This document shows, one piece after another, positions 19,624-28,034 of a stretch of DNA of 30,369 bases. The DNA is from a virus. The notes beneath the pieces are model-generated. The model did not search any database, was not told the DNA's origin, and saw nothing but the letters and a program-made list of their open reading frames with translations. The position numbers and the translations under genes were made by a program. Positions within the stretch are counted from its first letter, which is position 1; each line of letters starts with the position of its first letter. Location of the stretch: positions 1-30,369 of the IMG/VR virus record IMGVR_UViG_3300023278_000373. The stretch is one strand, 5' to 3'.

Positions 19624-21346
19624 AAAGATAGTGTTAGACATTGAAGCTAATGGTTTTGAACCTGATAAGATATGGTGTATTGTGTCATTAGACATAGACA
19701 CTAAAGAATCTATTAGCTACGTCAATAACCTAGACCAACTAAAGAAAGACTTAACTTCTGTGTCTGAGATCATAGGTCATAACATACTAGGATACGACAT
19801 CCCTGTATTAGAGCGTCTATTAGGAATTGACTTCAGTGGTATTAAGCTTACTGATACTCTAGTTTTATCTAGGTTGGCTGATCCAGCACGACAAGGAGGT
19901 CATTCTTTAGGGTCTTGGGGCGAGAGACTGGGATACCCTAAAGGGGAATACACTGACTTTAGCTACTATACCAATGAGATGCTTGATTACTGTATACAGG
20001 ATACTGAAGTAAACTTGTTTACATATCGTCAGCTTATGCTTGAAATTGATGGGTTCTCACAACAGTCTATTGATCTAGAGATGGATGTACATAAGATCAT
20101 CTGTCAGCAGACACGTAGTGGTTGGTTACTGGATGAACAGAAAGCCTTTATGTTATTAGCTGAACTCAAAGAGAGCATGTTAAATGCAGAAGCTAAAGTA
20201 CATGAACGGTTTGTACCATTGCCAGTATGGGTAGAGAAGAACTACCCTAAGAACCCTATTAAGAAGGATGGCACTGAAGCTGCTATAATGGTTAGACACA
20301 GGGAACAGGGCTTTCACTATAATCTAGAGGGTAGTTACGGTGTCTTTGAATACCCTATCTTTAACTTAGGTAGTCGTCAGCAGATTGGTAGGTATTTAAT
20401 CCACTTTGGATGGACTCCCAATGAGTTCACAGAGACAGGTTTACCTAAGATAGACGAGAAAGTTCTAGAAGGTGTAGACGTACCAGAAGCAGTTATGATT
20501 AAAGAGTTCTTATTACTACAGAAGCGTGTAGGTATGGTACTAAGCTGGATTGAGTCAGTAGCAGATGATGGTAGAGTACATGGCTACGTTAACTCCATAG
20601 GCGCTCAGACAGGACGTATGAGCCATAGTAGCCCTAACGTAGCACAGGTACCTGCATCATATAGCCCTTATGGCAAAGAGTGTCGTGAATGCTGGATAGT
20701 ACCTAAAGGATATAAGCTAGTTGGTTGTGATGCTTCTGGCCTAGAATTGAGAATGTTAGCTCATTACCTCAAAGATAAGGACTACACTCATCAGATCTTA
20801 GACGGTGATATACATACATATAATATGAACATGGCTGGCTTATCTAACAGAGATCAAGCAAAGACTTTCATATACGGGTTTTTGTATGGAGCTGGTGACG
20901 CTAAGATAGGAGATATTGTAGGCGGTACAGCAAAACACGGTAAAAAGATTAAGGCTACCTTCTTTAAGAGCATACCTAAGCTAGAGAAACTGATCACACA
21001 GATCAAACATGCTTCAAGCCGTGGTTATCTTAAAGGGTTAGATGGACGTAAGGTTAAAGTTAAATCTGAGCACTCAGCTCCTAATTATCTTTTACAGTCT
21101 GCTGGTGCAATTGTTATGAAAAAGGCTCTTGTGTTATTATATACAAGTGCTAGTAAAGAAAACCTTGACTTTACCTTTGTAGGCAACATACACGATGAAT
21201 ATCAGACTCAAGTTCTAGAGAAGCACTCAGAACGGTTTGGTGTCTTGGCTGTTGAAGCTATAGTTAATGCTGGCTTAGCTTTAAATATGAACTGTCCTTT
21301 GGATGGTGAATCTAAAATAGGGAACAACTGGTATGAGTGTCACTAA
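19613..21346 (+). CDS. Family A DNA polymerase with 3'-5' exonuclease
   Basis: This 577-residue replicase resembles T7 gp5 (704 residues) but is shorter. Exo I is LDIEANG (Asp9, Glu11), Exo II is IGHNILGYD (Asp62), and Exo III is LDYCIQDTEVN. Polymerase motif A is GCDASGLELRMLAHYL (Asp373); motif B is RDQAKTFIYGFLYGAG (Arg413, Lys417, Tyr421); motif C is IHDEY (His527, Asp528, Glu529). The exonuclease acids are all present, so proofreading should work. The residue aligned with E. coli Pol I 762 is Tyr, as in T7. It overlaps the primase-helicase stop by 11 nt and the next HNH gene by 14 nt. I see no thioredoxin gene in the window. Confidence 0.96.
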   Translation: MTSKKIVLDIEANGFEPDKIWCIVSLDIDTKESISYVNNLDQLKKDLTSVSEIIGHNILGYDIPVLERLLGIDFSGIKLTDTLVLSRLADPARQGGHSLGSWGERLGYPKGEYTDFSYYTNEMLDYCIQDTEVNLFTYRQLMLEIDGFSQQSIDLEMDVHKIICQQTRSGWLLDEQKAFMLLAELKESMLNAEAKVHERFVPLPVWVEKNYPKNPIKKDGTEAAIMVRHREQGFHYNLEGSYGVFEYPIFNLGSRQQIGRYLIHFGWTPNEFTETGLPKIDEKVLEGVDVPEAVMIKEFLLLQKRVGMVLSWIESVADDGRVHGYVNSIGAQTGRMSHSSPNVAQVPASYSPYGKECRECWIVPKGYKLVGCDASGLELRMLAHYLKDKDYTHQILDGDIHTYNMNMAGLSNRDQAKTFIYGFLYGAGDAKIGDIVGGTAKHGKKIKATFFKSIPKLEKLITQIKHASSRGYLKGLDGRKVKVKSEHSAPNYLLQSAGAIVMKKALVLLYTSASKENLDFTFVGNIHDEYQTQVLEKHSERFGVLAVEAIVNAGLALNMNCPLDGESKIGNNWYECH

Positions 21347-21716
21347 GAAATGTAATAAATGTTATGTGATTAAAGAGATAGATAAGTTCTATAAGAGCCC
21401 CGTTAATCTTGATGGAAGATTTACTACCTGTATTTCATGTAAGACTGTTGCTAGGAGGCATAGGTGGTTTGAACTCTTTAAATATAAAGGATCTAAGTGT
21501 GAGCATTGTGGTATTAGTGATCTACACCATCCTGAGATATATGAATTTCATCATATAGATCCTTCTTTAAAAAAAGCAACAGTAGCAAGTATGATTAGTG
21601 GGGCAAGCGATAAGACTTTATATGCTGAAGTAGATAAGTGTATTTTAGTTTGTGCTAATTGTCACAACATAGAACATAAACGAATAAAAGATAAAGGACT
21701 AGAACAAAATGACTAA
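21333..21716 (+). CDS. HNH endonuclease between polymerase and exonuclease
   Basis: This is a 127-residue protein. Two zinc knuckles are at the front (CNKC, then CISC), with a third at CEHC. The HNH core is EFHHIDP (residues 71-77), followed after a gap by CILVCANCHNIEH, which supplies the Asn and last His. Such genes next to replication genes in phages are usually homing endonucleases. It begins inside the polymerase gene (14-nt overlap) and ends inside the next (8-nt overlap), so it has merged into the operon without breaking its neighbours. It is unlike the other HNH protein at 14,365-14,832 in core sequence. Confidence 0.85.
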   Translation: MSVTKKCNKCYVIKEIDKFYKSPVNLDGRFTTCISCKTVARRHRWFELFKYKGSKCEHCGISDLHHPEIYEFHHIDPSLKKATVASMISGASDKTLYAEVDKCILVCANCHNIEHKRIKDKGLEQND

Positions 21717-22551
21717 GACATTAGATACGTTAATAGAAGATGTATATGCAGTATTAAAGACAAGTAAAGCAGATCCAGATGTAGACGTAGATAAGATCTT
21801 TGATCTATTTGGAAATAACGTAAAGGAGGCTGTATTTAAGTCATTGTTTGAAGAGCGAGGAGACACCACACGCTTGCGTATGTCGTCCGTAGGCAAACCT
21901 GATAGACAGGTATGGCTTAACTCTAAGAACTACCCTAAAGAGGAGCTAGAGCCCTCTACGTTGATTAAGTTTCTATATGGACATGTAATAGAAGAACTAG
22001 TGCTACTGTTAGTACGCTTAGGAGGCCATGAGGTAGCTAATGAGCAAGGCAAGGTAGAGATCAATGGGGTTAAAGGCTCTATGGATTGTACTATTGACGG
22101 TAAGCTCATAGATGTTAAGTCAGCTTCTAGTTTTGCCTTTAAGAAGTTTAAAGATAATACAGTAGAGTTCGATGATCCCTTTGGTTATGTAGCACAGTTG
22201 AAAGGCTATGGCGCTGGACTAGGTGTTAAGGAGGGAGGCTGGCTAGCTATGGACAAAGGTAATGGACATTTAGCTTTAGCAATGATAGACTTAACACAAG
22301 GCGAGAGTATTGAAGACAGGATCACTCACTTGAAGGATATTACTTCTAAAGATGAAATGCCTGAGCAATGTAGCTATCCCGTAGCAGATGGTAAAAGTGG
22401 GAACATGAAGTTATCTACACAATGCTCTTATTGCCCTTACAAGCATACATGTTATCCTGAGTTAAGAACTTTCTTATATAGTACAGGCCCTAAGTTCCTT
22501 ACGGAAGTATGGAATGTCCCTCGCGTAATTGAAATAACAGAGAATAAGTAA
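21709..22551 (+). CDS. PD-(D/E)XK exonuclease with four C-terminal cysteines
   Basis: This is a 280-residue protein. The nuclease core has a helix GHVIEELVLLLVRLGGHEVA, then GSMDCTIDGKLIDVK with Asp126, Asp135 and Lys137, and QLKGYGAGLG, the arrangement of RecB/Cas4-like PD-(D/E)XK nucleases. Cys221, Cys239, Cys242 and Cys248 (EQCSYP, then QCSYCPYKHTC) near the end could hold zinc or an iron-sulfur cluster, a feature of Cas4/AddB-type nucleases; which metal is unknown. It occupies the slot of T7 gene 6 exonuclease, between polymerase and endonuclease I, and probably degrades host DNA and helps recombination. AAGGA is 9 nt before the ATG. Confidence 0.85.
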   Translation: MTKTLDTLIEDVYAVLKTSKADPDVDVDKIFDLFGNNVKEAVFKSLFEERGDTTRLRMSSVGKPDRQVWLNSKNYPKEELEPSTLIKFLYGHVIEELVLLLVRLGGHEVANEQGKVEINGVKGSMDCTIDGKLIDVKSASSFAFKKFKDNTVEFDDPFGYVAQLKGYGAGLGVKEGGWLAMDKGNGHLALAMIDLTQGESIEDRITHLKDITSKDEMPEQCSYPVADGKSGNMKLSTQCSYCPYKHTCYPELRTFLYSTGPKFLTEVWNVPRVIEITENK

Positions 22552-22552
22552 A

Positions 22553-22741
22553 ATGAAAGTATCCTACAAAATAGTAAAGACTCCTCGTTCAGAACGATTT
22601 GAGCAACATATCAATGAACTTCTAAATGAGGGATGGAATCTACACGGCAATCCTTTTATAGATGGAACAGGCCAAATGGTTCAAGCTCTATTGAAGGAAG
22701 AGAAAGATGCCAAGCAAGCAACTGCCAAAGTATCGAAGTAA
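22553..22741 (+). CDS. DUF1737-like small protein
   Basis: This is a 62-residue protein. The sequence MKVSYKIVKTPRSERFEQHI, NELLNEGWNLHG, then GQMVQALLK matches the pattern Y-K-I-V followed by F-E-x-x-I-N-E-L-L-N-E-G-W-x-L-H-G and a final strand with Q-A-L, that of DUF1737/SHOCT-adjacent small domains. Function unknown. It starts one base after the exonuclease stop. Its end is overlapped by 35 nt by the endonuclease I gene, which draws its ribosome site from within it. Confidence 0.65.
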   Translation: MKVSYKIVKTPRSERFEQHINELLNEGWNLHGNPFIDGTGQMVQALLKEEKDAKQATAKVSK

Positions 22742-23087
22742 ACTAGAAGCTAAGATAGCTGAGGGTCTGAAAGATTGGGGGTATGAGTCTGAAAAGATGA
22801 AGTACACCATACATAGAACATACAATCCTGACTTCATCAAAGGTAAAGTCTTCGTTGAAGTTAAGGGGTTCTTTAGATCAGGAGACACTCAGAAATATAA
22901 AGCTATACACGAGCAGATGCTCAAAGAAGGTAAAGTGTTTGCCTTTGTATGGTCTAGCCCACATCAGAAGATACGTAGAGGAGCTAAGCTCACCAATGCA
23001 GGATGGTGTGAGAAGCAAGGTATCAAATGGTTCGCTAAAGACGATATGAGTAGCTTGAATGACTGGAGTGAGACGATCAATGGCTAA
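22707..23087 (+). CDS. Endonuclease I (Holliday-junction resolvase), T7 gp3-like
   Basis: This is a 126-residue protein. The catalytic set of the T7 endonuclease I fold is in order: Glu14 in YRSKLEAKIAEGL, Asp42 in YNPDF, then Glu51 and Lys53 in VFVEVKG. These match Glu20, Asp55, Glu65 and Lys67 of T7 gp3. The C-terminal GAKLTNAGWCEKQGIKWF also matches that family. It resolves branched DNA before packaging and breaks host DNA. The start is inside the DUF1737-like gene (35-nt overlap), with GGAAGAG just upstream. Confidence 0.92.
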   Translation: MPSKQLPKYRSKLEAKIAEGLKDWGYESEKMKYTIHRTYNPDFIKGKVFVEVKGFFRSGDTQKYKAIHEQMLKEGKVFAFVWSSPHQKIRRGAKLTNAGWCEKQGIKWFAKDDMSSLNDWSETING

Positions 23088-23238
23088 GACAGTAGAAGAG
23101 CTAATAGAAGACATCATCAGAGACTATGATATAGACCTGTTAGTTGAAATATTATGTATCTCTGCTGACGAGCTGCTTGAGCGTTTTGATGATAAATTAA
23201 TGATTGCTATAGAGAGAGGGGACTTTGAAGATGGGTAG
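23080..23238 (+). CDS. Small acidic helical protein
   Basis: The ATG lies inside the end of the endonuclease gene, with GGAGTGAG upstream, and the frame runs 52 codons. The product is acidic and all-helical: TVEELIEDIIRDYDIDLLVE, ILCISADELLERFDD and a final helix. It overlaps the next gene's ATG by 8 nt. I know no function; similar short acidic proteins occur next to DUF3310 genes in other phages. Confidence 0.5.
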   Translation: MAKTVEELIEDIIRDYDIDLLVEILCISADELLERFDDKLMIAIERGDFEDG

Positions 23239-23452
23239 TGCGTTAGAAAGGCAAGTAGGAGGTGATCACTATATTAACTCAACTATCCAGCCTATTGAGT
23301 ACATACACGCCAATGGTCTTGGATTTATCGAAGGATGTATAGTAAAGTATATATCTAGATGGCGAGATAAAAACGGCATTGAGGACTTAGAGAAGATTAA
23401 ACAATATGTTGATCTACTCATAGAACTAGAAGATAAACGTGGTAATCAATAG
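23231..23452 (+). CDS. DUF3310 protein
   Basis: This is a 73-residue protein from the ATG at 23,231 (an upstream TTG would add two residues). It has QVGGDHY near the N-terminus, then QPIEYIHANGLGFIEGCIVK, YISRWRDKNGIEDLEKIKQY, the complete DUF3310 signature (G-G-D-H-Y, P-x-x-x-I, Y-x-x-R-x-x-x-K-(N/G)-G, D-L-x-K). The family is common in phages and has been annotated as a possible nucleotide kinase, without proof I know of. It overlaps the previous gene by 8 nt and is the last gene of the plus-strand block. Confidence 0.88.
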   Translation: MGSALERQVGGDHYINSTIQPIEYIHANGLGFIEGCIVKYISRWRDKNGIEDLEKIKQYVDLLIELEDKRGNQ

Positions 23453-23458
23453 GTAAAC

Positions 23459-23492
23459 AAAAGGCCCCAAAGAGTGATCTAAGGGGCCTTTT
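23459..23492. terminator. Bidirectional intrinsic terminator
   Basis: AAAAGGCCCC (23,459-23,468) and GGGGCCTTTT (23,483-23,492) form a perfect 10-bp stem with a 14-nt loop. The plus strand ends in TTTTAGTTTTT, and the minus strand reads the complement TTTT on the other side. It lies between the convergent replication and virion blocks, stopping both transcripts. Confidence 0.93.
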
Positions 23493-23504
23493 AGTTTTTA
23501 GGGT

Positions 23505-24206
23505 TTACTTATTAGCGTCTTTAAAATGAGATACAGTGCCCTTTCCTTTGACAGTGTTATAGTGCTTCTTCCAGTAAGCTGCTCTTTCTGACTGAGTAGT
23601 TGGAATAGGATCATCTACGTTAAGTAGTTTTAAACGTGCCGCAATGACACTATTTAAAGGATCAGTCATATCCTCCCAAGTCATAGAAGGCCAATCTTTA
23701 CCAAACTCTTTTTTGATTTTATCATAATGTTTCTTAAGCTTAGGATGAGACTTAACATCTTGAGTATCCTCAAACCCTATCTCATCTACCTGCATCATCC
23801 CTCCAAAATAACCTTCTCTGTAGGTATCAGGATGTTCTCCTGTTAGAGACTCTGCCTGAGCTATTTCACTTAAGATACCATTAGAAGGAAATACATCCTC
23901 TACTTTATCAATGATTGAAGAATTACTATCGACTTCTACTACAGGTTCTATCTCCTCAGCACTTAAATTAGCCACTGTCATATCAGCAGTAGTATCGTCA
24001 AAGATACCAGCTTCTAGTTGCACAGGAGTATTAAGGGCCCTAGACTCTTCTATAGCTTTCACCATATTAGCATTCTCAGGAGTACCAGCAGCAGTCTTAA
24101 TTGCGTCTGAGGCTTGAGCAGCTACTTTAACTGAGTCTATCGCTTCCCAGATATTAGATAGTTCTTGTTTACCTTTTTCGTACATCACCATCATGTCTTC
24201 AAACAT
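23505..24206 (-). CDS. Virion lytic transglycosylase-like protein
   Basis: This is a 233-residue protein. Residues 1-105 are Glu/Ala-rich and probably an internal-virion anchor. From residue 109 a lysozyme-like domain is suggested: SEIAQAES (candidate catalytic Glu119), GYFGGMMQVDEIGF (GxMQV motif, 135-140), DPLNSVIAARLKLLN (186-196) and YWKKHYNTVKGKGT (211-224), which follow the order of soluble lytic transglycosylase motifs. It would open peptidoglycan during DNA entry or help lysis. It shares one base with the upstream 892-residue gene. It is the last gene before the terminator. Assignment is by motif order, and the surroundings of the Glu are not perfect. Confidence 0.7.
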   Translation of the reverse strand: MFEDMMVMYEKGKQELSNIWEAIDSVKVAAQASDAIKTAAGTPENANMVKAIEESRALNTPVQLEAGIFDDTTADMTVANLSAEEIEPVVEVDSNSSIIDKVEDVFPSNGILSEIAQAESLTGEHPDTYREGYFGGMMQVDEIGFEDTQDVKSHPKLKKHYDKIKKEFGKDWPSMTWEDMTDPLNSVIAARLKLLNVDDPIPTTQSERAAYWKKHYNTVKGKGTVSHFKDANK

Positions 24207-26884
24207 TATAAATTATCCCCTCTTCGCGCCCGTTTTTCATCTTCTTTAACAGCCTCAACTCCCATATAAGCGCCTCTAGAGATAGTTTTATTCATAGAGT
24301 CTGTGAATTGAGTTAATGCCGCTGGTTTATTAATGTTTAGCTTAAAGTGTTCTGCATTATCTTTAATTTCTTTTAAAACACCACGTTGAGAAAATAGATT
24401 AATCAAAAGCTGTTCCTCATTAGCATCTACCCTAGCAGAGTTCATCTTATTCATTACAACAAAGACTTTTTGAAATCCTGACATAATACGATCACGTAGT
24501 ATACTGCTTATTTGAGTAAGAGGGACTCCTGTTTTTCTTTTTAAGATGTCTTGTAGTTTGTTCTGCTTAGAAGCTATCTTAATCTTATCTAAGCTTAAGT
24601 TCTCAAACAGGTCTTTCATTTCAGTTAATGATTTAAGATCTTCGTACATGCCTTTACCAAACACATCATCAAAAGCTCTTTCATTATTCTTAATGTAAGT
24701 CATAGCACCTTCGCCAGATCTTAAAGCTACAGAAGCCATTTCTCCTCGTAGGCCTGTCATTACAATATCCTGACTGTCCTTGCTTAGGCCCTTGATAAAC
24801 TCTAAATGCTTACCTGTCTTACTAGGGCTAGATAAGACATCTAAAACAACCCCGTCTAAGCCTCGTTCATTTAATCGACCATATAGCTCACGAGTATGTC
24901 CTCTAGATCCTTCAACATACTTAGTAGATTGCTCTACACGAGATTCATCTAGATTCCTAATAGCAGTTCCCATGTCTCCTAGTTCTGAGCGCATACCTGC
25001 CAAATCAATTATTTCTCGATTTAGAGGACTGTTAACGTACTTGTCTAAAGCTACGTAATCTACTTCTCCTGTTTTATCATTGTATACAGACTTACTTGCG
25101 TCTGAGTATACAGCAGCCCGTATGACTGGCTTACCCATGTCGCCTATAGAGTCTAAGAACTGTCTTGCTTGCTGGGGTCTAGTTAGCACAGGAGCTATTT
25201 GTTCATCAAACTTTTTAGAGTTCATGTCTTTAAGACCGTCTCTATTTAAAGGAAAACCTACTAATTGCCAATACTCCAGATCTAGGCCTTTATATTGAGC
25301 ACCGAAGTCTCCCATGTTGTTTATCTGAGCAGATAGTTCATTCTTCATATTCTGCAGTCGAACTCTAGAGTCACCTTGTATGCTGCTATTACGTAAACCT
25401 TTATTGACTTCTTTCTTAAAAGAATCTAGCTCACGTAGAGACACTTCTGGAGACTCTTTTAAAACCTTACCATCAGGCCCTTTTAAAGGTTTACCATTAG
25501 CATCTCTTACAACAACAGGTTTCCATTTTGTAATGACTTCACCATAGGTACGAGGCATTACCCCAAACAACTCTTTAGCTTCTTGTGTAGCAAATCTATA
25601 TAAAGCTGCAGTGTTATCTGAACTAAAGGATACCCCATTATCTTCTGCTTGCTTAAATAGAGTTTTATATTTAGGAGCCATTAAAGTAGAAACAGCTTTT
25701 TGTTTTCTTTCTATTAAAGCATTGTATACCCTACCTAAGCGTTGAGGAGTGCTTACTCGTTTAGATGAAAGAGGGGCAGAAGCAGATTGTATAGCTTTAT
25801 CTACATTCTTTATTACTTTACGGGCGCTTTCAGATGCTTTATCTAGTTCTTTTGATATGCTCTTTTCAGCTTTATATCCTTCATCAGGGTAAAGACTTTC
25901 TTTTCTTGCTTGTATTACTTCTCTAGCACTCTTAAGCTGTGTCTTTATAGTGCCATGAAACTCTGGATTAGTTTTTAATATGTGATCAAGACTGTCCCTA
26001 AAAACAGGATTATCTGTCATAGCTACCCAAGGGCCTAAATCGATATCAGGAAAGTCAGACAAGACAGCCTCTACTTCATTTATCTTAGTAGCAGTCGTAG
26101 GGTCTGAACGTAAAGCAGATTCTATGAAGTTAGAAACTTGGCTAGTTGCTATAAACATCTCTCCTTCAGCTATACCTTTTCCTATTTCTCCTACTGCTTT
26201 TTCAGGCCCTTCTGTTAATTTAGGTTTGAGATCATATCCTGCCTTTACAGCAGCCGTGCCTGCTTTAGCAAGACCTGTAATAGAAGCGGCAGGAGCGACT
26301 CCTCCAAAAGCACCCCCTACTGTACGTGCTGTTGTATCTATAGCACCTCCTTCTTCTGCTCCCAAGGCAACAACTGCTTGAGAAGCTGCTTCACCTCCTA
26401 TTGTACCAGTGGCAGTCCCCACAGCGGATTCAAGAGCAGCAGTGGTCATTTTAGTTACCGTATTAAAACCAGCCCCACCTATGTAAGAAGTAGGGTCTCC
26501 TCCTGCCCTTACTACGTTAGCCACTACCTGCTCTAGAACCGTCTTAGGTTGTATGTTCTTAACATCTAAACCCATAGTCTCAGCAGCTACTGCTCTATCA
26601 CTAGCAAGTCTAGCCTTTTCTTCAGGGCTCCCTATAATAGCCATGTCAGGAGCACGTCCTTGGAACATGTTTAATATAGAATTAGGAATTACAGCTAAGG
26701 TATTATCTACTAAAGTTTGTTTAGCAGTGTCCTCTACTAGATCCCACATACTATTAGATTCAACAGCTTTAGGAGCTAAAGGCACAGTTTCATCGAATAC
26801 TAACTCTTGTAGCTCCTCTTCTTGGTTTTGAGGAGTTTCATCGAACACTAATTCTTGTAGCTCTTCTTTATTATTTAAGCTCAT
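24206..26884 (-). CDS. Large internal virion (ejection) protein
   Basis: This is an 892-residue protein. The N-terminus has two copies of ELQELVFDET (residues 8-17 and 24-33), 16 residues apart. Residues 130-210 are Gly/Ala-rich and mildly hydrophobic (GGAGFNTVTKMTTAALESAV, then GGAFGGVAPAASITGLAKAG), of a type that could insert in membranes; the rest is long charged helix. Gly/Ala-rich hydrophobic patch plus long helices and no enzyme motifs is how ejected core proteins of podoviruses look. It is flanked by two other presumed ejection proteins (376 and 724+ residues). The gene overlaps its upstream neighbour by 14 nt. Function by context only. Confidence 0.7.
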   Translation of the reverse strand: MSLNNKEELQELVFDETPQNQEEELQELVFDETVPLAPKAVESNSMWDLVEDTAKQTLVDNTLAVIPNSILNMFQGRAPDMAIIGSPEEKARLASDRAVAAETMGLDVKNIQPKTVLEQVVANVVRAGGDPTSYIGGAGFNTVTKMTTAALESAVGTATGTIGGEAASQAVVALGAEEGGAIDTTARTVGGAFGGVAPAASITGLAKAGTAAVKAGYDLKPKLTEGPEKAVGEIGKGIAEGEMFIATSQVSNFIESALRSDPTTATKINEVEAVLSDFPDIDLGPWVAMTDNPVFRDSLDHILKTNPEFHGTIKTQLKSAREVIQARKESLYPDEGYKAEKSISKELDKASESARKVIKNVDKAIQSASAPLSSKRVSTPQRLGRVYNALIERKQKAVSTLMAPKYKTLFKQAEDNGVSFSSDNTAALYRFATQEAKELFGVMPRTYGEVITKWKPVVVRDANGKPLKGPDGKVLKESPEVSLRELDSFKKEVNKGLRNSSIQGDSRVRLQNMKNELSAQINNMGDFGAQYKGLDLEYWQLVGFPLNRDGLKDMNSKKFDEQIAPVLTRPQQARQFLDSIGDMGKPVIRAAVYSDASKSVYNDKTGEVDYVALDKYVNSPLNREIIDLAGMRSELGDMGTAIRNLDESRVEQSTKYVEGSRGHTRELYGRLNERGLDGVVLDVLSSPSKTGKHLEFIKGLSKDSQDIVMTGLRGEMASVALRSGEGAMTYIKNNERAFDDVFGKGMYEDLKSLTEMKDLFENLSLDKIKIASKQNKLQDILKRKTGVPLTQISSILRDRIMSGFQKVFVVMNKMNSARVDANEEQLLINLFSQRGVLKEIKDNAEHFKLNINKPAALTQFTDSMNKTISRGAYMGVEAVKEDEKRARRGDNL
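26786..26868 (-). repeat. Tandem 48-bp duplication in the 892-residue gene
   Basis: Two 35-bp segments (26,786-26,820 and 26,834-26,868) match at 32 of 35 positions, offset 48 bp. They encode the twice-repeated ELQELVFDET motif. The differences are synonymous in these codons, which suggests selection on the peptide. Confidence 0.8.
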
Positions 26885-28001
26885 AAGCTACTCCGTTGTA
26901 TACTTGAACGTATGTACCATCAGGTAGTTTGTGCTTTCCATTATTTTTACCAGTGGCTTTTCCTACTGCTTGTGTAGTAGGGATATTAGGATCTACTATC
27001 TCCATCCTCTCACTTAATGTAGCAGTGTACTGCTCTTTAATGTTTGCTATAGTTTCTTCATCTACATAAGGAGAGTATAGATTAGTCTTTTGTTCTACAG
27101 TTTGATTTATCGTATTTGTCATCCCTTCTTCCATCAAAAGAAGTAGATCATTATATTCTTCTAAAGTGCCTGCTGTAGGAACTCCTGTAAACCCATTACT
27201 GATCCAATTAGATACTCCATCTGACCAACTTCTATTCTGAACAAGACGGTCTATCTCACTAGCTGCTCTTGTGTCTGAGTTATACGCTTCAGATACTGTC
27301 CTCTCTAAAAGAGTAGCTGCTTTAGAGTTAGCATCAGGGCCAGTAAGCTTACGCATTAAAGCTAATCCAGTATTAACCTTCATTAAATTAGCATTAGCAT
27401 TTTTAAAGTTAGGATCATTAGAGATGAAACCTGAAACTAAGTTAACTTGCTCAATAGCGCTGGGGGCATTCTCCACTTTCTTAACTTTATTAGACTCCTC
27501 TACCATAGCTTTCCTATGTTCAGGAGTGTTTGGTTTGTAGCCTGTCATGTTAGTAACCACCACAGACAAAGGAGATTGCTTATCTTCAACTTGAGTGGTA
27601 TAAGTAGAACCTGTATCCACAGCGTTTTTATCGACCCATTCTTGTACTTTATTGCCCTCTTTATCAGTGTATTCCACTAACTCCATATCACGCCTAGTAG
27701 CCTGTGAACTAGCCAAAGCCCTCCCCTTATCTATCATAGACAATCCAGCTTGAGGATCAAAGGCCATGATCTGCTGTCCTGCCTGCGCATAAGTCTCTGG
27801 TTTAGACCAATCAGCGTTCTTAAAGTCATTCTTGAAGTTAGTCATGCCAATAGCTTTAGGGCTTATAGCCTCACCAAAAGCACCTAAAGCCTTATGTGCC
27901 GCTTGTCCTTTCTGCTTCTCAGCATTGAGCATATCAGTATATGAGCCTGCTACTATATTCAATATGTTTGATTGTGGGCCTGAGCCAAATAATCCTGCCA
28001 T
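26871..28001 (-). CDS. Internal virion protein
   Basis: This is a 376-residue soluble, helical protein. It begins MAGLFGSGPQSNILNIVAGS and has a helical central region (QVNLVSGFISNDPNFKNANA, NLMKVNTGLALMRKL), ending KHKLPDGTYVQVYNGVAYELK, a small beta hairpin that resembles a phage-protein C-terminal strand. No catalytic motif is evident. It sits between two other presumed ejection proteins, and the ATG is preceded by GGAGTATTACC. I recognise no named family. Ejection-core component is the best fit by position and composition. Confidence 0.65.
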   Translation of the reverse strand: MAGLFGSGPQSNILNIVAGSYTDMLNAEKQKGQAAHKALGAFGEAISPKAIGMTNFKNDFKNADWSKPETYAQAGQQIMAFDPQAGLSMIDKGRALASSQATRRDMELVEYTDKEGNKVQEWVDKNAVDTGSTYTTQVEDKQSPLSVVVTNMTGYKPNTPEHRKAMVEESNKVKKVENAPSAIEQVNLVSGFISNDPNFKNANANLMKVNTGLALMRKLTGPDANSKAATLLERTVSEAYNSDTRAASEIDRLVQNRSWSDGVSNWISNGFTGVPTAGTLEEYNDLLLLMEEGMTNTINQTVEQKTNLYSPYVDEETIANIKEQYTATLSERMEIVDPNIPTTQAVGKATGKNNGKHKLPDGTYVQVYNGVAYELK

Positions 28002-28034
28002 GTGGTAATACTCCGTATGTGTATATTGTTAAGT

